From NCBI GenBank assembly GCA_000349905.1, contig KB722759.1, forward strand, positions 461,467 through 525,466: 64,000 bases of DNA, in the 5' to 3' direction. A program made the position numbers and the translations under genes. Positions 48,116 to 60,109 of the stretch are shown one piece after another (position 1 is the stretch's first letter; each line of letters starts with the position of its first letter). The notes under the pieces are model-generated. The model was given only the letters and a program-made list of their open reading frames with translations, was not told the origin of the DNA and did not search any database. Source of the DNA: Volvariella volvacea V23 (Eukaryota; Basidiomycota; Agaricomycetes; Agaricales; Pluteaceae).

Positions 48116-50288
48116 ATGTCTACCAACGTCAACAAGAACGACAACAAGAACAACGGCGCCAATGCAAATGGAAAGGAGCAGCGACTCAAGGTCCCTCTCC
48201 GCTCTGCTCTCAAACGCGGTGGCACCGGTACCACTCTCGGTCGCGATGAAGCTCAAGCTCAAGCCCAAGCCAAAAGTCAAGGTCACGAAGACCCAAAGGA
48301 TTCATCTACCGTGCCCACTGTCTCCACCCAGACGCGCCCTGTCACCAAAAGGAGATCCGTCTCGTTCCTCACCCCCTCCACTCAGCGTGAACGCGAACTC
48401 GGTAATGCTGGTGGCAAAGTCACAACGCGTCGCGCCAGCTCCACGGCTGCCTCCACTTCACCATACGGGAGGCCTGTGAAAGGTCGCCAGGCCACTAGAA
48501 AGGTTAAAGAACTGGTCGACAAGATCGAGAAGAGCCTCGAGAGCGGCAGTGGCATGGCTGGAAGTCGTGTTCCTCAGCTTGCTGCCTTGTCCACTGGTGA
48601 TGCGGGGGCTTCCTCGTTTGCATCCACCGGTATTATAGGTGGCATCAAAGGTAAAGAATTGAAGAATATCGTCAAAAAATTGGACAACAAGGTCGATGGC
48701 GAGCTCTTGAAGACCCAGAGCATTAGTGCAGGCGCTGACGCGAGCGAGAATGTCACCGGCGACGACGGAGATGCTACTCCGAGGGTATTGAAGAGAAACG
48801 ATGCTCCTGCTCTCCGCCGCGTTAGATCACTCAAGAATGAGAGTGCCAGCGCACCCGACAGCATCGAATCCTCTAATGCTTCAGCACCTGTACGAGGACA
48901 GACGCCAGCACCAGAAACAACGCCAGTGTCGGCTACAAGGTTGGTGGGTGGGCAGCTAACCCCGTCTTCCCAAAACCTATCTTCCGGAGTGACGGTTACG
49001 CCGTTGATCAAGAGGATGCAACCTAGTACTAATATGCTCCAGATTATCATGCCTGGTATAGCGTGAGTGACCGCTTTATGCTCTTGGGTCTGGAGTGGTG
49101 CTTACTCTCGTCGTGTACTACGTCTAGGCGTACAAATGATCAACCAGAGAAGGACGGCGGAGATACAGACACCGGTGGTGATACGGACGTTGAGGACGAC
49201 AACGACCGTCAGGCCACCCCACGACCACGGATGCAACTGTCCCGACGTTCCCGCTCGACCTCGACAATGTCGATCGTTAACCCTTCCCTCCCAGACATCC
49301 GTGCTTTACCCATCCTCAGTTCTCAGGACCCAATCCTGGAAGTCCCTACCTCCGATCTCGACGTCCTGACTGTGGACAACAACGAACACCTGCCACATCA
49401 ATACCGATACAGACAACCAGTCCGGATCCTTATCGACGATGACCAACCGATGCCGCCATCAAGTCCAACGCCGGGGCGGAGAGATTCACCCAGAATCAGC
49501 CTGTTCCAGCTCCCGCCTTCGTCCCCACGGGGGCTTTGGAGCTCTCCACCTCCTCAAACCCGAAGACTCGGAGCAGAGGATGAAGATTACGACTGCGAGG
49601 GGGGCGATTTGCCCTTCTCCAGCAAGTTGCAAATCGTCACCCACGCATCGCATCTTCGGATGGTGGAGGAAAGATTGGATGCACTTTCAAGCCCATCGCG
49701 TCCGTTTTTATCTCGATCTTCATCTCATCACGTGCTTCCAACCCCATCAAGTCCGATTGCCGATCGGGATCATCCGATCAACGGCTATGGAGTTTGGCAC
49801 GGCTCGGGCGATGTAGACGAGGATGTAGAAGTAGTGGACGCAGATGCAGACGCAGATGAAGAAATTGAAGTGGACGAACAGCCTCAACAAGACTCTGAGA
49901 TGTCTGATATATCTCACNNNNNNNNNNNNNNNNNNNNNNNNNNNNNNNNNNNNNNNNNNNNNNNNNNNNNNNNNNNNNNNNNNNNNNNNNNNNNNNNNNN
50001 NNNNNNNNNNNNNNNNNTCCTATGGAGGCAGACTTGACCACCATGGATGACGCTCTCCCCATGCCAGGGCAATTGGAGCCCGAACCGCCAGCTGATCGTT
50101 ACGCTCCCGCCTTGCCAACCACATTGGTGAAGGGACCTACAAGCCCTCCTCTTGCTCCTCGCACTGGGTCTACCAGTAACGCTCTGCGACGCCGATCGTT
50201 CCCACCTACACCACCCAGAATTCGACCCCCACCACCGCAAAGATCGCGTCTTGGTTCCATTATTGGAATGATCAAAAAGTGGTGGTGA
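48116..50288 (+). CDS. Large intrinsically disordered protein, unknown function
   Basis: Exon 1 is 48116-49062 and the second exon starts at 49128 after a 65-nt intron (GTGAGT..CTAG). A 100-N gap (49918-50017) lies inside exon 2, and the frames on either side do not agree across 100 bases, so the true gap length differs from 100. The protein is rich in Ser, Pro, Asp and basic patches: KVPLRSALKRGG and KRRSVSFLTPS near the start, a short possible coiled coil (VKELVDKIEKSL), an acidic run (DVEDDNDR), a second acidic run before the gap and a basic end (SIIGMIKKWW). SP/TP sites suggest a phosphorylated nuclear or cytoskeletal protein, but this is inference. I recognise no domain. Confidence 0.7.
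49918..50017. other. Assembly gap (100 N) inside a gene
   Basis: The gap follows an Asp/Glu-rich, repetitive coding stretch (GATGCAGACGCAGATGAAG), a plausible cause of the assembly break. Confidence 0.95.
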
Positions 50289-50727
50289 ATCTCAAGTTGT
50301 GCAAGAAGTGATTTGAAATTGTTGTACCGTCCTGCGGGCGGAGATGAAGACGCATGATGATGGTTGCGGAAAATAGGCGCAGAGGCGGTACGCCAAGCCG
50401 CGAGCCGGATTGGATGCCACCAAACTCTGGAACGATTTTCTCTTTCTTTTCTTCTCTATTTTCCTTCCTGCATTTCCCAACCGAGAAAAGCCCCATGTAA
50501 CACACTAAAAATCTAGTTTCTGTACGAGAGGTTTTTTCTTTTTTCCTCCGTACCTTCCCGCAGTGTATATCCTCGTCATGTTTCCCTGCAAATGTTACTG
50601 TAAGCATTTTCACGTTTTCTGTTTCGTCTAGTTCCCTTCTACTACGTCTGTATTACTCCCGAATTAAACCAAAAGCTACTCTGGTTTTGATGATGCTTGT
50701 AACGAATGATGCATGACACATCGTGTG

Positions 50728-51030
50728 ATTCGGTTCTTGGTCGTTCGTATTGGATCTCCTCTTTGCAGCACGGCTCGTATCGTCGTCCTTTTCCTCGCTT
50801 TCTTTGCATTTTGCGACCTCCCCGACTCCGCATACGAAAACGTCAAGTGGTCGAACTTTATCCCGCATATACGAATGTCCACTTTGCGCCCAGCTGCTCA
50901 ACATATTTCCCTTCTATCGTGTGTTTGTTGGTTTTCTTTAAATACACGTGACCCTCCTGGATCTGCGGATGTAGGTGTAAAGTGGGCTAGCCTTATTCCA
51001 CATATACGACTATCAGCCCTGCGTGGAGTT
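50728..51030 (+). pseudogene. Two short relics of the C-terminal end of a WWDKPLN membrane protein
   Basis: The first (about 50728-50875) reads FLVVRIGSPL, IVVLFLAFFAF and the end SAYENVKWSNFIPHI. About 120 bp on, a second copy of the last 70 bp (near 50958-51027) reads SADVGVKWASLIPHIRLSAL and aligns with the first including the sequence past the stop, so it arose by a local duplication. Both precede the intact copy 9 on the same strand. Confidence 0.75.
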
Positions 51031-51217
51031 GCCCTATTTGCCTATTTGGTGCAGTGCACCTACTGGTAGATCTGCACTTGGCAAATACATCGTGGTAGGG
51101 GCTATGTTCTACTCGTGTACAATCAAATCGATAAAAGAAGGCGATGACGGAATTGCTGTGGGATATAAGGCACCCTGCGTAGTGCAGGATAGCAACTCCT
51201 TACCCCCGCTTCGCGTC

Positions 51218-52697
51218 ATGCTCCTTGCCGCCCTGTTCCTTGCCGCCTTTGTGCGTGGCCTTGCCTCCCCCGTTTCTAGCTCCGTTCCAGCAAATCCTAT
51301 CCCCAGTCCTCTAGAGATCGTCACCGCTTCATTCACCTCTGGGAGGTGCGATCCGACCAAACCGCGCACCATCTTTGACATTCTCTATGGCTGCCTTGGC
51401 GTCATATTTCTCTGCACGTATCTCTCGATTCATCACAATATCCCCGACCAGAACGACACGTGGGCGAAGAGAGTGCTGGTGAAGATCCGGACGACGATCT
51501 ACGCGATGCTGGCGCCTGAACTCGTTATCATGTGGGCGCTGAGGCAAAGGATCACCGCGGAAGAAATTGTAAACTCGGAATTTGGCAGGAGTGAGTGTAG
51601 TACCAGCTATAAATCGAGTTGCTAACTTTGAAAAAGGGCACAAATGGACACGAGCACACGCATTTTTCCTTCAAATGGGTGGTTTGGTGAGAAGGAACGA
51701 CAAGGGAGAATACGAACTCGTGGTGAGAGATTGGTACAGCGAGAAGCTCCGCACAAATTTAGGTACGGATTTTGTCCAGCTGCCAGTAATCAGGAAGAAA
51801 GAGATCGAGGACCGCAGTAAAGGAGATGTACTCTCAAAGACCCTCGGTGTCCTCCAGATCTCATGGTTTGTGGCCCAGTGCATTGCTCGACGCGTCGAGG
51901 GCCTCGTTCTGACGGAGCTGGAGTTGGTCACACTTGGGTTTGCGGTGTTGAATGTGGTGACATATGCTCTGTGGTGGGACAAGCCACTGAATGTTGGGTA
52001 CCCGATATACTTTAATCAAGAGGGAAAGCGCCTGGATGGACCAGAAGAACAGGAGGAAGAAGCGTGGTATGAAGCACTATGGAAGGTGATGACAGGGAAA
52101 TGGGGTGGTGATATTGATAGTCACAAAGAAGAGGAACCTATTTCATCGAGTGGTGTTCGACAAAACGTTGAACAGAGCAATGTGATGGAAATGGTCTGGG
52201 AAAAGGGGATCAAGAAACCACTCACAGTCATCTTTGGACCGTTTCTCGAGATGACTAACATGCAATGGACCATATACAACAGGCCAACTAGCGTACATCC
52301 GTTTTACGCTTCCGAGATTCATTACACAGAACACAGTCTTTCCTATCTGTGCGCCTCAGTGGTCGGCACTGTCTTTGGCGGGATTCACCTGACCGGCTGG
52401 AATTTCCCATTCTTGACGGTCACAGAACTCTGGCTCTGGAGAGCATCCTCGCTCGTCATCACTGCTATTCCTGCATTTATCGCGCTTCTATGGCCCACAA
52501 AAGTTTGGTGGTGGGATGCAAATAGTGACCATCGCCCCATTGCTCGCACGCTATGGATTTTGATCGCCTACATTGGAACGCCACTCTACATCGCGGCACG
52601 CATTTCCATCCTCTTTCTTGCCCTTTTCAGCCTTCGCGATCTCCCTGAACTGGCATACAAAAGCGTCAAGTGGTCCAACTTCATCCCACATCTATGA
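51218..52697 (+). CDS. WWDKPLN-family multi-pass membrane protein, copy 9, intact
   Basis: Exon 1 is 51218-51590 (373 nt) and exon 2 is 51637-52697, with a 46-nt intron (GTGAGT..AAAAAG); 477 aa. The start MLLAALFLAAFVRGLASP aligns with its sisters; upstream in-frame Met codons do not. The family blocks are CDPTKPRTIFDILYG, CLGVIFLCTYLSIHHNIPDQ, MWALRQRIT, WTRAHAFFLQMGGLV, LTELELVTLGFAVLN, WWDKPLNVGYPIYFN, TSVHPFYASEI, VFGGIHLTGWNFPF and the end LAYKSVKWSNFIPHL. It converges on A-T-R gene 3, 388 bp stop to stop, mirroring copy 6 and A-T-R gene 2. Confidence 0.88.
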
Positions 52698-53085
52698 CTT
52701 AAGTATAGTTGCCCCGGGCGCCCTGATTCCACTTCCTTTCCAATTTAAGTGCGGACTTATCCTGTATCCTTCTCTGCTAATTGTTGCAATCGTCGATGTA
52801 TTCTTTACGTTTCTGTTTCTTGTACTGCTTCCATACCGCCCTCTTAAAGCTTCTCTCTTGTTGTAGTCTGTCGATTAAGTCACTCTGTGTTATTTTATAC
52901 CCAATATCACCTTAAGGGAGTAGATTCATGCCTCTGCATACGTGGCGTGGAAAATCGTGACTACATTTACCCAATACGCAAAAGTGCACGATGAAACGCC
53001 GTCCACCACTCAAAAGTCTTCTTAAAAGGCTCGTCATAAATAATGCCATAACACACCATACCACGATCACTCCCAACCCGCAAGC

Positions 53086-56000
53086 TCAATGAAAATACCC
53101 AACCTCCTTCCAATAATTAATCCATCGTTCAGCATCCTCTCTTTCAAGATGCTTCAACTCGTTGATCGCAGGACTAGCAGTCCGGGCCTTCTTCGTCTCA
53201 AATGTCGCAAATCCTCCGCTCTCTTCCTTATCAGGGTTGGTGTATCTTGTATCGGCGAAGGACTTGTAGAAGTCTTTCAGCTTGATCGCCGGCTAGAAAA
53301 GGTCGCGAAAATGCAATCAGCGATTCCCTGAATACAAATCAAAGTAAATGAATATGGACGTACGACAGACTCAAAAACTTCGTCTGTTGCAGAGATAGCC
53401 CATTCCTCTAATCTGTTGACCCAATGCGGGAAAGCAATAGTTCGGAGGTGTTCTTTGATAATGCCTTGTTCAACCAGCGCATCATTGATGAACCAGATCG
53501 CGTCGTTCCATTTGATGGGATAGGGATGGACAACGTTGATAGCTTCAGGCGGCTCTCCCTTCGAGAACACGATATCTCGGATGCCGGTAGCAACGGCGTT
53601 CATTGGGAGCCACGAAATGAGCTGTATGGAAACAAATAGAGTGAGTATATGTTATGCAGAGGGTAATGGGGACGTCTAGAAGAGGGAAGCTTACACCAGG
53701 ACATAGAGGAAGTGCACCGAGATGAATGCTGCTCTTCACCAAGATCGGGACCCAGTCCGTTGTCGCCCATGCACCATTCGGATAAGCACCAGTGAGCTGG
53801 CCAATTCTCAGCGAGCAAAATTGTAAGCTACTCTTCACAAGGAGCTGGAAAGGGATAGAGTCAAATGCAATGGTGAGGAAATGAAGCAAATGGGGAGCTC
53901 ACGCGTTCGCAGATGTACTTGGCTGCACCATAACCCGGTCCCACGGCCACACTGGCATCTTCAACCGACTCCTCTGGGAACGGTCCTTTGGTCTTATCCC
54001 ATCCCTGACCAGAAGCGATGGAAGAGGTAAACATGAAACGAAGGGAGGAGTTATTGGCACCCGTAAGAGCAAGATCAATAAGATTACGTGTTCCCCGTAT
54101 ATTTGGTTCGTAAGAGGGCAGACTTAAGTTGAAATCAAGTCTCCACGCGTTGTGTATGATGACGTTGATAGAGTTTCGCAGCTATCAATGGATAAATCAC
54201 CGCTGCTGCGGTAGAAGCTAAAGGTCTCACCTCTTCGTAGAGCCCAACACCAAGCCCTAACTTCTCCTTCGTCGTATCCGACTCGATATACACAACCTTC
54301 CCATCCCTCAAAACCCCAACGTCCAATCCATGCTCTCTAAACCTCCTCTCATGCCTCTCAGAACCCGACACCTCCCCAGAGCTCCGTCGATTCAACACAT
54401 AAACCTTGGCGACCCTATCGTCCTCGACCAACTGAGCAAGGAGATGCGACCCCAGATTCCCAGTTGAGCCAGTGAGCAGAACCGTCGCGCGTCCCCTAAG
54501 CGGCTCGTGCGACTTTGGTGGAGGTGGAAGATCAGCAGAGTACTTGACGAGGGTAGCTTCGATGGCTCGCCGTCCGTCGTTCATACCCGCCGCAGCGCCT
54601 CCGCTCGCCTGGGTCTTGAGCAATGCTAAAAGGCACGAGACGAGCGATTCCACGGTCGGATGCGAATAAATCAGCCCCTCTTTGACCTTTCCTATCGTAC
54701 GCTTAAAGCCGTCTCCTTCAGCTTGGCGAAGGATGGCTAGGAGTCGTTGACGGAGGAACGTGACATCGAGACTATCCACTCCTTGGTCGAACAAATCCGC
54801 GGAAGTATCATAATGGATGTCGGGATGGAGGTCTTCGAGTTGGTGGAGGAACCAGTTCGTGAGGCCCAATTTGTCCCAGGAGGCAGGAGGATCGACCTTC
54901 TGCGGAGGATTGACCTTCTGCGACTCTTTCAGGTTCTCGACGCGGTCATATCTGACTGACTGTCAGGATGCGGTGTTGATTGAAAAAGGAAATACGTGCA
55001 AGTCGTTGATCTCTTGGTCAAAAATTTGCAGGGCACTCTTCCTCATGACGGTACCTTTACCTGTACGAGGGAATGGTCTGTCCGAGGGAACGAAGATGAT
55101 CATTTCCTTGTAGATTCTGCTGAACGCGGGGGCGTCGCGATTGGCTTCTTCAATCGTGGGCCTGGAAGATTCTCGTGAGCACAGAGTCCATTAGCAGAGC
55201 TCGCCAGATATCTACCAAAGCCTTGTCCTCATATCGTCCACCTCAGCTTCGTTGTTTACATCGATCTGGAACTCGGGACAGAGCTCGATGAGAGCACCGA
55301 CAAGCTCCCGCTCGCGACCGAACAAGACGACGCCATCGACCCTGGGCATTAATATGGTAAGGACATTAACTGTGGCAGGAGCTTGAGGACTTACATAGGA
55401 TTACCGTTGATAATGCTTTCCATGGGCGTCGGGACAGTCTTCTCTCCAGACGAATGAATAATGACGTCGTCAATGCGACCGACCCTATTTAAAGTTGAAA
55501 GCGGAATCACAAAGTTGGTGTGTTACTTACACTCTCCAAAATCCTTTCCTCGTCTGATGCTCCTCAATTATGTCAGACGTCGCATACCCCTCTCCGTTAG
55601 GCATATTGACGACCGCCGGCTCGTAATGCTCATTTTTCTGCCATTCGGTCGCCTCATCAACGCGATGTTCAATGAACCTAACGAGGGAAAAAGGAACGCA
55701 CCAAGATCTGCAATTCATAAGTCCCATCCCCCTGCGGAGCGTACCTAACATTGACACGCTCGTCGAACTCTATGTATTCCCATGCCTTGTCGTCTCGAGA
55801 TCGAGTGTACAACTTCGTGACTCCACCAAACTCCGTACCTCCATACAGGCTATCCAGTCTAACCCCTGCCTCGACCAGCATGTCCCCAGTTTTTTGCGAC
55901 AAGGCACCACCACCGTACAGCTGTATAGTAGTCGAGCAAGACCCTAATAAGACACCGTCTGATTGTGATGCAGAGGAAGATACGTACGACCTGGTCCAAA

Positions 56001-57109
56001 GCCTTGAGCTGCTCCACAGCCTCCGGAGATTGCAACCACACATTCAAGAACGATGGAATAATAACCAGCTCATTGGCACGGGTACGCCGTACATGCTCAA
56101 GCACACTATTAGGAGTCGGGAACATTGGTGACTGGCCGCGCTGGTACACCATGGGCGGGTAAACCGCCGACACCGATCCACTCAGCGACGGTGTCAGAAA
56201 TTGGGACATGAAGCCAAAGGCGTGGAAGGGTGGGAGAGGCATGCACGCTACGGTGGAGAGACGACTTGTGGACTTGTATCGGCGGAGGGTGGCTGTATGC
56301 TACTGTGAGTTGCCGAGACATGCACAACGGGGCGCGATACGCACGCATGGAAGTCCACATGCTAAGCACTCGGCGAGACCAGGGAATGGGCTTTGGGAAT
56401 CCAGTGCTGCCAGAAGAGTGGAGGAACATGTAGGGCACGTTTGGGTCTGGGGTGTCGGCGCGCCTGGGGTAGCGTATACCGGGTTTGGGGCGTTCAGTGG
56501 TGTTTCTGTCCAATTGAGGGAAGAGCTCGAGCAATGCCGGCGATTCGTCAATCTGGACTTTGAAGCCGGGGTTGTGAGTAGAGAGGTGGGAACGAATAGA
56601 GTCCATTAGCGCGAGAGTCGTGTCCTTTGTCGTCAAGATTCTGTGACAGTTCGTCTTTTCGAGGAGATTCACAACAGCAGGAGGAGAATTTCGAGGCGAG
56701 ATTGGAAAAGGCTTCAAGGCATGGAGTGAGGCGAGGGAGGAGAACGAGACGAGCAAGGACTCACGATTAACCCCGCAATGCGAACACCAACTACGATTGC
56801 TTGGTAGGTGATGGAATCGGAATTGGAGATGATCGCCACTACCTCCTCTTGAGGGCTTGTCAAATCCGGCCGAATGGCATACGCAGCGCGATGAGCAGCA
56901 TCGGCGAATTCAGTATGAGTTATCACCGTGGTACCGCTGTCCGCATCGTCGTTGGCGAAGACGTAAAAGGGGTACTCCGGGTTGTGAGTCGCGTTATGCT
57001 CGACGATGTCGGTTACGGGGCATTTAGACTTGGAAGACAGTTCAGGTGGAAGACAGAATCGAGGCATATTGGAGGACAGGGAGCGCACTACAGTGGGGGT
57101 AGATGCCAT
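53086..57109 (-). CDS. NRPS-like adenylate-forming reductase (A-T-R), complete, third copy
   Basis: Thirteen exons in minus order: 57109-56765, 56711-56345, 56292-55988, 55920-55702, 55637-55531, 55484-55395, 55341-55216, 55161-55000, 54951-54231, 54181-53903, 53844-53695, 53621-53364 and 53292-53086; 1111 aa. Eleven exon lengths equal those of A-T-R gene 2 exactly; exons 1 and 9 are longer by 42 and 15 nt. Intron 8 (54999-54952) has a GC donor (TT|GCACGT where the sister gene has TT|GTACGT). Motifs: SSGSTGFPKPIPW, YGGTEFG, RTGKGTVMRK, FDQGVDSLDV (attachment Ser near 634), LLTGSTGNLGSH and YGAAK. A small tandem (K-V-N/D-P-P) sits in the linker before the carrier domain. No frame damage. The substrate is unknown; conserved motifs predict the same reaction type as gene 2. 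Confidence 0.92.
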
Positions 57110-57760
57110 AACGAGGATTTATAAACCGATTACCTGCCAGTCGGCGGATATTTTCGTCCTCGGACTCTGGTGGGAGGAGTGCAAGCGCAGCAGCTAAATC
57201 TGAACATTTAGCCAGTGGTGTCCTTGCCGAGTTCTGACTGGGTAGGTGAGATACAGCCTACAAACAGTCTCGCAACCCCGAGGCCAGGATGCCGCTTCTA
57301 AATCACGTGATGCCGGATTCCATGGATTTGTTGGCCGATATGACCAGAAAAGCTTCCGTCGCGCCAACGATTATAAGAGCTGGATGATGTCATAGCATTG
57401 GAGGCCTGCGCTGAGAGAATGTTTCAGAGGATATGCGATGCTGAGCGGAGAGAGGGGCCGAAGGACTGCCGAAAATAGGCCGTGTGCAAAAAATAGAACT
57501 CGTTAAGATGGGTGAGAATAGGAGAGGATCTGATCGGTTTTTGGGTAGATTGAGAAGCAATAACCCGCTCACCAAACAAATGGTTCAATTCAAAGCATGC
57601 ACAGCATGCTAAATGGCATACAAGGGAATCTATCGTACGTATAGGTGGCTATGGGGCACACAGTAATTAGGGATTACATCTAAATGGATGCACGACGTGA
57701 ATGAATGAACGAAGGACAGGAATGACCAGACCAACTCACTGGAGTACAGTAGCGGGGTAA
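57110..57760. other. 5' region of A-T-R gene 3
   Basis: No gene supported. TCGCGCCA at 57359-57366, about 250 bp before the ATG, equals an arm of the palindrome before A-T-R gene 2. Confidence 0.5.
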
Positions 57761-59223
57761 CTAGAGGTGAGGAATATACTCGGTCCACTGCACATTTTGG
57801 TACGCAGAAGGCGAGAGATCACGGAGAGAGAAGAAGGCTAAGACAAGGAGGACGATACGGGCTGCTGAATAAACGATGGAACCAACCACGAGAGAAAACA
57901 TGGCGGTCAAAGTGAAAACTAATGAAGATATATGGGTAGTCCACTCTTCCTCGTCAACGAAGAATCTTGTGCGAAGGTCCAGCGGGATAGCCGTGAGCGC
58001 CAGCAAAGCCGGGACAGCCGTGATGACGACGGACGAAATCCTCCATAGACGTTGCTCCAGCTCCGTAGGGAAGCTAAAGTTCCATCCAATCAAATGCAGA
58101 CCCCCAAAGAAGATGCCGATCAGCGAGGATGCATACATCAAGTACGCTTTGTCCGTCATGTCCATCTTGCCGGCGTAGTAAGCTCCGACCCCTTTTCTTC
58201 CTTTCTCTTTTTCGTCAAATTCGTCGTCGAGGAGCATTTCGATCAGCGGGAGGAAGATCGCGGAGAATGGCTTTTTGATCAACCACCGCCAAAGTACCAC
58301 CACCAGGGAATACTCCCTGAAGTCGCTTATAATCCGTTTTATTAGACCCTTCTCAGAGATGGTACCACTATCTCTATCGCGCGATGGACCTGTCGAGCGC
58401 TGTCCATTCCACTTGAAATACATCGGACACTGTGCGTTCAACGGCTTATGCCACCAAAGAAAATACGTGATCGCATTGAGCGCCGCAAACGCCAACGTAA
58501 CAAGCTCCAACTCGGTCACAACCAAGCCCTGAGTCTGACGAGCGATGCACTGCACGATGAACCACGTCGTCTGGACGACGGCGAGCGCCTTGCTGAGCGG
58601 ATCGCCTTTGGCCTTGTCCTTGATTTCCTCTTCGGGTATTTCAAGGCCTTGGACGTCTCTAAAAGGCTTTTGGCCGAGCCACTCTCCACGGTCCCCTTCC
58701 GTTCTCAGCATGAGGTACTCTCCACTGTCTCGGTCGGTTTCGCACGTGATGCCGCCCATTTGGACGAAGAATCCATGCGTCTTTGTCCATCCGAGGTCTT
58801 TATCGAATTGTGAGCGGTGCTTGTGGATAACAGGAATGCGATCAACGTACGCTTGTAACGTTTCTCAATCCTCGACGCTACAACTCGCTGTCTGATCGCC
58901 CAATAAATCACAAACTCCGGCGCCAACAACGCATAAAACGCTGTCTTGGACTTTTGTACGATCTGTTGGCTCCACGAGGAGTCGGGGTCCGGTATATTCG
59001 GGTGTATGGATACGTAGGTGCATATCCCAATTGTCCCGAGGCAGCCGTAGATAATGTCCCATAGAGATCGAATCTTCGCTGGCTCACAGATGCACGCTGT
59101 GGCGTTGGCGATGGTGCTGAGGACTGGTGAGGATAATAGGTCGTGAGTGTTGGTGTCAGCGATTGAGACGGGACTTGCGAGGCTTTTTGCAAGGAAGAAG
59201 AGAAGAAGCGATGCGAGGAACAT
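57761..59223 (-). CDS. WWDKPLN-family multi-pass membrane protein, copy 10, most divergent intact copy
   Basis: Exon 1 is 59223-58851 (373 nt) and exon 2 is 58797-57761, with a 53-nt intron (GTACGT..AAAG); 469 aa. It keeps the architecture but with many changes: MFLASLLLFFLAKSLASP, CEPAKIRSLWDIIYG, CLGTIGICTYVSIHPNIPDP (the HHNIPDQ block altered), YWAIRQRVV, WTKTHGFFVQMGGI, VTELELVTLAFAALN, WWHKPLNAQCPMYF, FFGGLHLIGWNFSF and the end SAYQNVQWTEYIPHL. The charged linker has a run of E/K (EFDEKEKGRK). Its distance from the others suggests an older lineage that escaped the recent tandem turnover. No shared promoter element is visible. Confidence 0.88.
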
Positions 59224-60109
59224 TGGAGGAATAGATGGGTTGAGCTGAAGACAGACGTCGCTCTTTGCTCTTTTCTGCCTTCAGCTCCATTTAAGGCACC
59301 GCGCTGGATCACTTACGGTACATTTCAATGTCAATTCTTCACGTCAAGCTCAACCCTAAATCTTCACAACTACATACGGACCTCCCTACATCGTTGCTAG
59401 ACCCGTGTTGAGGCTTTCAGTGAGGTGTCCAACTTCCTGGGTAACCAGTGCGGAGTGAATGGTTGACACAATTGGACCGGTACGACCCTGTAGAGGAGAG
59501 CTGTGTAGATGTCGACGACTCGAGAGGCGTCGTCGAGGGAGTTGTCTGTTTGTTCGTGTTTGGCATTCACCCAGCTTGCCATCCGGACGGCGGTCACTCA
59601 CCGCCTCAGAAATCCCTCGTGCGTCATGCTGACCTCGGAGGCGATTATCCTAACAGAATCGTTGCCATTTCTTAACATGAGAACTGCGCGCTTAGCGCCA
59701 TCATTTTTCTCGGAAGGGCACACGAAATTAAGCATCACCTTTCTCTGACACCACCTCGACACTAGACTCGGCATTCAGCCGGATGACGGTGAGGAACCCT
59801 GCTCCCCGCGGTCGTCCTGCATACGCTACGGATGTCTGTTATATAGGAAGGTTCGTGAGTTCATTAAGAAAAAAAAACGCTGAGTGTAGGTGCAATGGAC
59901 TACAACGACAGATGAAGAGGGAGATGAGCTGATACGTACAACAGCAACAAAAGGAAAGAGACACAGAAAATATTGTCCGGAGTCATGACGCATATCGGTA
60001 TTCCTTCCCCATCAAGTCCCTGGCCGAAATAAGCATCGATGACGCATCGTTCCTGCCAGCACAAGCACCCTTTAACTCTCAAACTCGGTGCCTACGGCTC
60101 GTCCGTTGT
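59224..60109. other. Intergenic, no supported gene
   Basis: Short overlapping frames on both strands only. 59931-60015 is the flank repeat shared with 7701-7785. Confidence 0.5.
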
